From Cacajao melanocephalus (taxonomy: Eukaryota > Chordata > Mammalia > Primates > Pitheciidae): a DNA stretch of 64,000 nt. The stretch's first letter is position 1; each line of letters starts with the position of its first letter. The notes below the pieces were generated by a model. It was given only the letters and a program-made list of their open reading frames with translations. It did not search any database and was not told the DNA's origin. The stretch spans positions 18,529 through 82,528 of the forward strand of contig CAUYLG010038538.1 in NCBI GenBank assembly GCA_963573385.1. The letters are read 5' to 3'. Below are positions 49,026-64,000 of the stretch, in pieces. The position numbers and the translations under genes are program-made.

Positions 49026-49689
49026 TCTGATTACAAAGAAAAGACAAAAAAGCAAACTAGCAAAGAAAAATCTAAGAAAATTCTAATTTATATTTTATTG
49101 CAAAATTACAAAACAAGAAGGAAATTTGAAAACTATTTGACCTTTTACTTTTAATTAAAACTACTTTTATCAAGTTTTAAGTACTACATTTGGAAGATGA
49201 GTTTTTCCATTATTCTGTTTCTCCAATAATTCAATTGTCTCCAAAAATGATCATCAGCAGATGCCCAGATAGTTTACAATCCCATATAAATACTAAATTC
49301 CGCTATTACAAGCTTGAGGGAATATTGCTTGAAAATTGCTCTATGTAAAAAATGTAATTTATTCTTACTATAATTTATCCACTACAATTAAACAGTAAAC
49401 TTAAAACACTAGAGCATCATATGGTTTCTAAGTGGTACCTTAATCAATTACAAGAAAAAAAATTTAAGATTCTCCTTTGTCTCATAAAAGTAATTCTTCC
49501 ACTGTTTTGACTCTAACAACACAGGATGAGTTACATTAGCTGAATATAAGCCAGAATAATGTGAAATTCCATCTACCATGTAGAAATAAAATTCCTAATA
49601 AAAGTGCCTCAATATAATTAACACTTGATATATAAATAGTGCTCCATAAATGTTTGCTGAAATAATTAATTAAATTTCTTAGACTTATA
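49026..49689. other. Unassigned AT-rich DNA
   Basis: Nothing recognised. Confidence 0.4.
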
Positions 49690-50690
<1,001 letters not shown>

Positions 50691-52685
50691 TCCTAAAGTT
50701 AACATATCAAACAAGGTGCTGTAATTCTTTTTTAAATCATCACGAGCACCTTGAGCAAAGTAACTGTGTGTTATATTTTCGTACCCTTAGCAGCTAAACC
50801 AGGACCCAATATTCAATTGCTTAAAGATTATTTAACTGATCTGCAAAATGAACATTTTCAATGTAAGTTGCTTTTCCTTTACTCTTGAGATGGAAAAGTG
50901 AGTGGGGCTTGAGTTATGAGCAGTATGACTTGAATTTTAACATACCCTTTTAACAAATGACTAAAGGAGCTACAGTCTATGGACAAAATGCAGAAATATC
51001 TGAAGTGTATATAAGAAATATCCACACAGAAAAAAATTGTCTTTCCCATGGAGTAAAACAAAAGTGTCTAGAAATGTAAGATGGTTAGACATCTGTCCAA
51101 TGAGGATTTTTAAATCAGAACGGAAAACCATGACAAGTTTGACATCTATACTTCTGATGATTTAAATAATCCATTTTAATCTGATTAGGATGACTTAGAA
51201 ATGATTTTGCATAATATTTACAGAGGAAGGCAGGGTAAAGTAGCTTTTCTGAAGAGCATAAAATTTTATGAAATATCTTTATCCTGAAAAGAATCAATCT
51301 AATTTAAATTATATTATTTGGTATCAGCAATGTTATATGGAATAGAACATTAGGATACAAAGTGGTGCCTTATTAATAAATATAAAATTCTAAAATTGTA
51401 ACTAAACTTTGAATTATGTATAATTAAATCTATATTTAGAAAGAATTTAATTACAATAAAGCAATGAAACCCACTAAATACATAAAAATCCTGTTTTTCT
51501 ATCTTATGATGTTATTGGCGACTCCATTTTAGCATATAGAGACCTGTCTGATATTTAAGTATATTTATCTTATTGATAAATAAGATGATATCAAAATGAA
51601 AAAGAACAAAACTGCTTTTATGGAGGGTGGGAGGAGGGAGATGATCAGAAAAAATAATGAATAAGTACTAGTCTTAATATTATAAATGGATGAGGAAATA
51701 ATCTGTACAACAAACCCCCAGGACACAAGCTTACCTGTAACAAACCTGCACATTGACCCCTCAAGTTACAATAAAAGTTAAATAAAAGTAAATTTTAAAA
51801 AACCCTTTGGAGAGAAAAAAATGAAAAATTCTAGGATGTTAAAAAATGAAGTCATGTTTTCTGCTTTACTTTTACTTAAAATACAAAAAAAAAAAACAAC
51901 CAACTAAAAACCCACAACTATTCATGAATTAAATAAATTCCAGGTAAAATATGCAATACATAGAGTTTTACAAACACACAAGGGTATAAGAGTTTGCTGT
52001 GTTACCTTTCTATTTTCTGACACATGCTGCCTTCTGTTTAAGGATCTACATACAAAGCTTCCTAGGGAAAGCAATTCTCCTAAGGCCTGTTGAAGCTGTG
52101 AATTCCAATTTCATCACTTAAAATTTTCAGTTTTCTTCTGACTCTAAAAGGGAATTTTTTTGGAAGCTAGAGGTACTGAATGATTAAAACTCAGTCACTT
52201 CTGGTTCTCCAGTTTAAATTTAGGTAGGAGTAAAGCTAGAAGGGACAACCTGTAAACTAGTCCCCAGTCGTCACAGCCACACTTTCCCTTCTGACTCTGC
52301 TCTGTACCTCAAGACACTGGCCCCTCTAGCCATTTCTCAGGCTTCCCTGCCAGGCGACTTCCCATAGGTTTGGCCTATGACAGGTCTTGGCAGAAGGTTA
52401 AAAGCTGGAGAAAAGTAGAAAGGAATATTTCTCATTTCCTCTCTCTGCCTTGGGCTTTTTTCTTATCTAGCTATATCTGAGTGAAGCAGAGTGAGAGAGT
52501 TCTTGGAAAAACATGACTTGTGTTCAAGATTCAAGAGCTAGATGTTAACTCAGACACTCATGTCAGCTTCTGTTCTAGAGGAGGCACAGTGCTGGCTGAA
52601 GTATCACATTTGACTTTTTCTTCTAAACCCTCATTCTGCTAATCTAGTCTTAGAAGTAATTAAGCAGGTATAAAAAGAAGGTTTT
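50691..52685. other. Unassigned DNA
   Basis: No gene. 52255-52450 resembles an ancient mammalian interspersed repeat I cannot name. 51485-51800 is AT-rich. Confidence 0.35.
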
Positions 52686-53120
<435 letters not shown>

Positions 53121-53164
53121 TCAATCAGTTTGTGTACTTCACTAGAAGTTTTCAATAGAAGTCA

Positions 53165-53278
53165 AGAACTTAATTTGCCATGGCCTTGCCCCCACTGTAT
53201 CTCCAACATCTGAAACCCAGCCTAACACAAAGTTGGCTCTCAATAAATGTTTGAATAAAGGATTGACTGAGCATTAAA
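53165..53278 (+). repeat. L2 3' end
   Basis: 'ccccactgtatctccaacat', 'cctaacacaaagttggctct' and 'caataaatgtttgaataa' give the L2 3' terminus. Confidence 0.75.
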
Positions 53279-55654
53279 GAAGGATTGAAATAAAATTTCA
53301 TACCAACAATAAATAAAATTATACATTTGGCTTAGTTTTTTTGTCTGTTTTTTACTTGTCTCTGGGGCTTATTATTACCATAAAATAATTGCAAAGGTGT
53401 AAATTTTAGTCAGACACGAATTTTCCTTGAATCATCAAAGAAGTTGGAGTCTCCATCCCTCTACCCTCATAAATATAAGAGATATATTCTAAATCAGTTG
53501 CTCATTTTTTCTATTTTGGCTGACTCCTTAATGGAATAACCAGATATTTTGGTTTCATATCATCACAGCCAACTGTGCAGTAATTAAAAAGATGATTTCA
53601 AATGGTATTTACACTTAACAACATGCACCAACTTCACCATATGTTTTCTGCCCTTGTCAACTTGTTTATGTGACATTTTATCTGCAGGCAACAGCTTTGT
53701 TCCTCATGTCTGGATTCACATACTGTGAAAACAAACAGAATGAGAGGTAGAGAGGCCCTGCTCAGTGATCTCACCTGTGCTTGAGGCAGCGTCTCAGATT
53801 GAGATTCTAGTGAGTTCATACTAGGAATACTCACAACCAAAAAGGGTTTCTCAAAGCCCCTTTTCCTGAGCTCTGAACAGAAGGTATCTATACTGCAGTG
53901 GCAGCTGACTGGGGAAAGCTCCTGCATCTTTGTGTGCACACACGAGCTCATGCCACATTCATGTATGCTTTTGCTCCGTACAGGATCCTTTCTAAACGTT
54001 CTGCCAAAGTAACAACAGTAGTTACCTTTAGCGAGAGGGACTTGTGGAATAGAGGGGAAATTTTGCTTTTTGCTTTATAACTTTCTATACTAACTATGTA
54101 TTTTCCTTACAAGAAATAAGACTGTTTTAAGAGGAAACATGAAAAAAATCAATAAGCAAATCTCTCTTGACTTGGTGTGATGATTATAATTTCTATTTCC
54201 AGATTTGCAACTAGACTTTTCCACAGGATTAGGGGCTTGATATGGACAAAAAGATTCAAAATGTATTTTAATACACCACAAACATTAATTATCCCTGTGT
54301 CCTCTCTTTCAGTGAGGAAGAGAAGGACAATCATCAATTAAAACAAAAAGATTTCACCACCTTAATCTAAGTTTTGGAGAGGAGGGACTAGGATGTCCTT
54401 ATAGGTTCTGTCTTTGTCCAGTCAGTGTAGAAATGGCTTTCTTAAGGTGACCTTAGAGCATGCAAAATGACAGCATGAACTGAATGTGTGCCTTGTTGCC
54501 ATAGTCTATCCCAGAGAATTGGTCATTGAACACATTAACTTAAAGGACGATTTGACTGTAGCACCACCGATAATATTGACCAAGAAAGCATGAATACACT
54601 AGTCACTCAGAGTTTGGGCTTTCCAGGAACAAGTAACCCACACATCATTTTAAAACATTCAGGTAAAAGCCAATATACTATTATATTTAAAACTTATTGA
54701 AATTTAAATTATAGCATAATATTAGGTTATACCAGGCAATAATATTTCTAAGGCATAGAGACTTCATGTTTGGCCATCAAAGTTTCATTACCAAGTGGCA
54801 ATTGCTTAGAGCCCCTTACAGACAAGAAAGAGTGTCCCAGAATTCATGGTGTCAAGACCTGTCTTAATGTGACTTGGGTAGGGTTACCTGAGAAACAGAC
54901 TTTGATATGGGCACTTGCTGACAAGAGGCTTGTTGGAGAGTAATTTGGGGAAAAGCTTTAAGGAAGTAAGGGAAAAAGGCTTGGGCAGAGGAAGAAATTT
55001 AAGTGTGATTCAATTTCAACAGAGACCTTGGCCAGTTCCACAGGGAGCTCTGGAATGGATAAAGCCATTCAGAACTGTGCCAATCCTAGACAAGGTGGTC
55101 AGGCTTCAATACCTCTGCATCAACTGCTCATCAGATGCAGGTGTAACATTGGACAAGTCAACTCTCTTTGGCTGAAGACAAGTCTTAAAGAGGAACTCAG
55201 ATGTGGGTCATCAGTAGCTGTCACCTCTGAAGCTCAGAAAATAAGTGCCTTGGTCCCAAAGGATGAATAGGGTGGAATACCACAGCATCCTGTACATAGG
55301 ATGTCTAAACTGCTGGGAATGTACCTAGTGCTAATAAATCTGTGTCTCATGTTTCATTTGTCAAATTAAACTGTGTTGAATATAGTTTTAAATCACAGTT
55401 AAAAGTCCATAAATTTTGTCCTCTTAGAATATTTGGTTCTAGAAGTTGAAGACCATGTTTCTGAATGACAATAAATTATTCCACAAATATTAAGAGGATA
55501 TGGTGTTGAAAGGACAGTATACAACATTTCCTAAATTGTTCCTACTAAATTAAATGGTATTAAAAGTTTCAGATTAATGGAATAGCATTGACAGCAATAA
55601 CATTATTTTAGAAGTACCAATTATTACAATAAGCTGTGCTATTATATGTAAATG
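53279..55654. other. Unassigned DNA
   Basis: No gene recognised. 54870-55330 has moderate GC and two overlapping short plus-strand frames (54915-55175 and 55028-55270) with no domain signature. Confidence 0.4.
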
Positions 55655-55701
55655 TCTCTATCATCTGTCTAATCTATCCATCTATCTCCCTATCTACCTA
55701 T
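55655..55701. repeat. Degenerate (TCTA)n repeat
   Basis: About 47 bases of imperfect TCTA/TCTG units. Confidence 0.7.
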
Positions 55702-57679
55702 AATTTTAATCAGATTCTAAGAAATATCTGTGATTCAAAATAGTTGAGGATCAAGAGTTACAAAGATAAATATCATAGTACCTTGCCTATGGGTCCTCCA
55801 CCTCACTAAAGATACTGCTAATAAGGCTCCTTTCATGCCCACACACTGAAAATGAAGCATAATTATTAATATATAAAAAGAGCGTTTGCTTAGAAATTGT
55901 AGTCTGGAATTTTAAGATGATGACTTTCTCACTTACTGTGTGAACATGAACAATCCTTTAGTCCTTCCAGGTTTCAGACCCTTTTTGAGAAATGGAAGTA
56001 AGAATCCCTGCTTCATAGGGCAATGGGAATTGTTGTTATTGTCCCACTCCACCTCCACCAACACTTACTTCAAAGTTTGATGAGTTCTGAGGAGAACACA
56101 GATAGGAAAACGGTAAATGAAAATTGTTTTAAGTCTCAGAGAGAAAGAGCCCTGAAATACAAATTTTCACACATGCTGAATTAGATTTCTCAATGAAAAG
56201 ACCATGTTACAATATCTTGTAACGAGTATGAAGTATATCATGGACTAAAAACTAGTGTCATATATTGACATAATGTGTGATATATAAAAGGTGAAAGATT
56301 TATACGATCTGAAGAGGAACCAGGGTATATTAATATAACGTGCAATATGTATTACAATTAGAGTCAATTGATAATCAAGGGATACAGTGGTGGTGAAAGT
56401 CTAAAAATGTAGCTTCTGGGAAGAAGCTAAAAGAAAAATAATATGTTAACACCAGAACAATATTAAAATCTATCATAAGTTAGATAATAAACAAAATTAA
56501 AAATATAGTGAGTTGATCATAACAGTGACCCTTTCTTTGATCTAAGCCTTCAAAATGAAGACATTATTTCTTCAAGGAAACAATTTTAAAGTCCTCCCAC
56601 TCTCTTGTATGTAGAAAGATATACTCAATTGATATTTACATTATGAGAAACCTAATACTTCTAAATATTAAATTATTTAAAATTTAACAATGTTTATTTT
56701 GTATGTTAAGGGTGTAGGACAGCCCTTTTCGAATAATTTCCACTTTTCGGCAACCTAGTTATTTTATTTCTTTTCCTGTTTGGGGATTATCGTGGAAGAG
56801 GACTGGAGAATGCATGTGTAAGATGAGGATAGTGAAATGAGGAAAGATAAAATTAATGTCTCATTTTCCTTTGAGGAACTAACTTTGATTATGTACAGTG
56901 TTTTCTCCAGCACTGCATCAGTTAGGGCTCTTGATTGCAAGCAACAGAAACTAAATCTGACTGATTTTAGCAGAGAAAGAATTTTAAATATATAATATTT
57001 AAAATAATTTATATTTAAAAATTAAAAATATTCTGGGAAAACTCACAGGCTTATGCTATCTAACAAATCACATTCTAGGCAGCTAGAACCCTACTCAAAA
57101 CCACACAGTATAGGACCAGTGTGGTGGGGACACATCTGCTGCTACCTCTTGACACTAGACACCAGGACACAGGCCTGCAGTGGCACCACTCATTACACAG
57201 AACATAGCTGCTGCTAGTGTTCCCTACACCTCCACCCACAGAAACTGGAGTTGGTTTCCACAACGCCCAGTCCCCAAAACAAATGATTTCCTACCTCTGC
57301 CTTTTATATTAATATAACGAGATGCAGATTCAACTTTCCGTTGTTGGAGCCTGCCTGCTCTACCCAAAATACGGAGGACCTGTGTTTCTCAGCTTCTGTA
57401 GTGGGAAGTGGGCTCTGCTTCCCACCATGACCTATAGGGCAGAGTTTATCAAACGAAGAAAGTTATTCAGAGGCTGAAAAGCTAAACAATGTGACAGATT
57501 TCTATTATAAGACCCAAGAAAAAGTAAAACTTTGCTATAGCCCTTCACTTGTGATATATGCTCTCATGACTCCCAAGTTAATTCTTTGTATCTCTTCAGC
57601 TTTCATATGCTCAATTCTCACACAGATCACTTGGGCAATTAGTATTCTCATGAAATTATCCAGAGTGTATAGATAAATT
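55702..57679. other. Unassigned AT-rich DNA
   Basis: No gene. The 56920-57000 part resembles a common ancient repeat beginning 'cttgattgcaagcaacagaa', unnamed here. Confidence 0.35.
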
Positions 57680-57775
57680 AGGTTTCATTAAATGTAAAAT
57701 GCCTTGCCGAAGGTCACACACCAAAATACTAAAGACGATCCAGATTCAGGACACAGATATTGGGTTCCTTGAACT
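57680..57775 (-). repeat. MIR fragment
   Basis: 'ccttgccgaaggtcacacac' followed by 'ccagattcaggacaca' fits the antisense MIR core. Confidence 0.5.
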
Positions 57776-58120
57776 TAATACTAAAGACATTGTGTCCTCT
57801 TTGTGTTTTCCAAGGATAACTATTCATTATTTATTTAAATTGAATTGCTCTAGTGAACAACATGAAAATTATCTTACTTTAGTTCCACAGAGCAAACAGC
57901 AAAGCCAAATGGGACTTCTATTGAATGTCATAATGGAACAGGTCCCAATGAAGCCCTTTTACGTGATAATGTTCATTGGTAACTCAATTCAAAAATTACC
58001 TTAAAAAGTTCAGCTGTGAGGCAAGGCATTCAAATGAATTACTTGAGCATGACCTAAAGGATTTGTGCCAAAAACTAATTCATTATTTTTGAGTGCCTCT
58101 CTAAGTAATTTTCTTTGGAG
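57776..58120. other. Unassigned DNA
   Basis: The 101-codon frame at 57699-58004 overlaps the MIR start and has no recognisable domain. Confidence 0.4.
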
Positions 58121-58205
58121 ATATCTATCTATCTATCTATCTATCTATATATAGATATAGATATCTATATATAGATAGATAGATACATACATACATACAT
58201 ACACA
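58121..58205. repeat. Compound (TATC)n / (GATA)n / (CATA)n microsatellite
   Basis: TATC units, then an AT-rich junction, then GATA units and finally CATA units. The first and third blocks are inverted complements, so the tract can fold on itself. Confidence 0.9.
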
Positions 58206-61652
<3,447 letters not shown>

Positions 61653-61657
61653 GATCT

Positions 61658-61775
61658 GGGAGGAGGCTGAGGCAGAAGAATTGTTTGAACCAGGGAGTTG
61701 GAGGTTGTAGTGATCCAAGATCACACCACTGCACTCCAGCCTGGTGACAGAGTGAGACTCTATCTCAAAAATAAA
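61658..61775 (+). repeat. Alu right arm, sense
   Basis: 'ggaggctgaggcagaagaat' to 'gactctatctcaaaaa', a right arm in the opposite direction to the preceding Alu. Confidence 0.85.
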
Positions 61776-62566
61776 AGCAAAATTAAAAAAAAATAACTGG
61801 TCAGAAATCATAAAATTGAATTATATATATTTTCAAAAAGAAAAAGATGTGGAAACAAATATAAAAAACTGAAAATTTACTTATAATAATTGAAAAGAAG
61901 AAAATTATCATAGTTGACTCAGTATTGCAATACTATAATATAAATTCTTTCTAAAGAAATTTGAAATCTTTTTGGTAAGTTAATTAAAAACAAAAGAATA
62001 AATGCTGGTCCATATTGCTTTATGTATACATAGTTTATCTGGTAGAATAAATATTATTTTGAAAAAATAAGGGCTTTTAGTGGGAAACACAATACCAAAG
62101 TTTAAAACATACTTGTTAAAACAGTCTGTGATTGGAGCAAGACTAGATTGATTTTGTGTATATGAGGGAATAGCATTTGCCAAGTAAAAATTACTGAAAT
62201 TATCAATATTTGCCTATTCTTTGTATACAATATTTGACTAAAAAATCATTGTGTATGGTATTAGTTATTATTTTTAGAAGTCGTATGTGCATTGAAAAAT
62301 AATTTTAATTAGGCAAAAATTTACTTGTACCTTCTTATATTTTCTAGATTTTGTATAGTAAAATAAAATTAATTCAGTGTTGAAAAATTATTTAGAAAAC
62401 CTTTTATTATTTACCGAATGATTTTATTACCAGGTATGTTTTCTGTTAAAATGAGAGATATTTATAATAACTGATTTATGTGTATATTAACTAAAGTTTT
62501 ATTTATAATTATTAATACAATTTTTTAATTTACTACATACTTATATAAAATTTAATAACATTGCCT
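61776..62566. other. Unassigned AT-rich DNA
   Basis: Nothing recognised. Confidence 0.4.
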
Positions 62567-64000
62567 TTTAAAGTCTCAGGATACAAAATCAATGTGCAAA
62601 AATCACAAGCATTCCTACACACCAATAACAGACTTAAAGAGAGCCAAATCAAGAACAAACTGTCATTCACAATTGCTACAAAGAGAATAAAATACCTAGA
62701 AATACAACTAACAAAGAATGTAAAGGTCCTCTTCAAGGAGAACTACAAACCACTGCTCAACGAAATAAGAGAGAACACAAACAGATGGAGAAACATTCCA
62801 TGCACACGTTTAGGAAGAATCAATATTGTGAAAATGGCCATACTGCCCAAAGTAATTTATAGATTCAACGCTATCCCCATCAAGCTACCAATGACCTTCT
62901 TCACAGAACTGGAAGAAAACCACCTTAAACTTCATATGGAACCAAAAGAGCCCGCATAGCCAAGTCAATTCTAAGCTGGAGGCATCATGCTACCTGACTT
63001 CAAACTATACTACAAGGCTACAATAATCAAAACAGCATGGTACTGGTACCAAAACAGCATGGTACTGGTACTAAAACAGATATAGACCAATGGAACAGAA
63101 CAGAGGCCTCAGAGGCAATGCCACACATTTACAACCATCTGATCTTTGGCAAACAGGACAAAAATAAGCAATGGGGAAAGGATTCCCTGTTTAATAAATG
63201 GTGTTGGGAAAACTGGTTAGCCATGCGCAGAAAGCAGAAACTGGACCACTTCCTGACACCTTACACTACAATTAACTCCAGATGGAGTAAAGACTTAAAC
63301 ATAAGACCTAACACCATAAAAACCCTGGAAGAAAATCTAGGAAAAACCATTCAGGACATAGGCATAGGCAAGGACTTCATGACTAAAACACCAAAAGCCT
63401 TGGCAATAAAAGCCAAAATAGACGAATGTGATCTAATCCAACTCCAGAGCTTCTACACAGCAAAAGAAACAATCATTAGAGTGAATTGGCAACCAACAGA
63501 ATGGGAAAAAATGTTTGCAATCTACCCATCTGAAAAATGGCTAATATCCAGAATCTACAAAGAACTAAAACAGATTTACAAGAAAAAAAACAACCCCATT
63601 CAAAAGTGGGTGAAGGATATGAACAGACACTTTACAAAAGAAGACATATATGAGGCCAACAAACATGAAAAAATGCTCATCATCACTGGTCATTAGAGAA
63701 ATGCAAATCAAAACTACATTGAGATACCATCTCACACCAGTTAGAATGGTGATCATTAAAAATTCTGGAGACAACAGATGCTGGAGAGGATGTGGAGAAA
63801 TAGGAACACTTTTACACTGTTGGTGGGAGTGTAAATTACTTCAACCATTGTGGAAGACAGTGTGGCGATTCCTCAAGGACCTAGAAATAGAAATTCCATT
63901 TGACCCAGCAATCTCATTACTGGATATATACCCAAAGGATTATAAATCATTCTGTTATAAGGACACATGCACACGCATGTTCATTGCAGCACTGTTTACA
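62567..64000 (+). pseudogene. Primate L1, 5'-truncated, ORF2 C-terminal half, runs off the window
   Basis: The insert begins inside ORF2 at about 62567 and follows the L1 ORF2 C-terminus closely, including '[20 protein letters not shown]' (cysteine-rich C-terminal motif) near 63779. Normal ORF2 supplies endonuclease and reverse transcriptase for L1 retrotransposition; this copy lacks the N-terminal half. It is also broken by a stop at 62957-62959, a 22-bp tandem duplication (63029-63072) that shifts the frame, and a further frameshift near 63663. The low divergence suggests a fairly young primate L1 (PA/PB type). Confidence 0.93.

Noticed and set aside
54915..55270. Two overlapping plus-strand frames of 86 and 80 codons
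   Set aside because: No recognisable domain or homologue and no coding context; kept only as unassigned DNA.

Overview
This window is primate, almost certainly human, nuclear DNA. It carries Alu elements with both arms, L1, L2, MIR, MaLR LTRs, Tigger and hAT transposons, and a class I endogenous retrovirus. Background base composition is AT-rich, typical of intergenic or intronic DNA. I found no intact host protein-coding gene, no functional tRNA or rRNA gene and no CRISPR array. Element classes are assigned from remembered consensus features; boundaries are approximate unless a target-site duplication (TSD) is given. Subfamily names are given only where I am reasonably sure.

Layout. 1-4115: AT-rich DNA with an Alu monomer, a (CA)n tract, an old L1 piece and a Tigger-type MITE. 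4116-13026: one two-LTR provirus about 8.9 kb long: 5' LTR, tRNA-Arg-type primer site, an unusually long GC-rich leader, broken gag, pro, RT, RNase H and integrase, an env reduced mainly to its transmembrane part, and a 3' LTR. 13027-27047: unique DNA with L1, L2, MIR, Alu, Tigger and hAT remnants, including a hAT element with a readable 8-bp TSD. 27048-27777: one MaLR LTR nested inside another, both with readable TSDs. 27778-44245: mostly unassigned, with Alus, a Tigger-like element, a 41-bp tandem duplication, a 52-bp alternating purine-pyrimidine tract, MIRs and an unrecognised retroposed sequence with TSD and A-rich tail. 44247-49025: a MaLR-type LTR and a 4.3-kb antisense L1 interrupted by an Alu. 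49690-61775: L1 and Alu insertions, microsatellites and an inverted Alu pair. 62567-64000: a sense-strand 5'-truncated primate L1 running off the window.

The provirus is the most interesting region. Its leader has two tandem hairpins with GACA and GATG tetraloops, each one CpG-type transition from the GACG loops of gammaretroviral packaging signals. It also has a tRNA-like segment with correctly spaced A and B boxes. Many inactivating changes look like plus-strand G-to-A in GG or GA context, which raises the possibility of APOBEC3 editing before integration. No viral gene is open for its full length, so the copy is defective.
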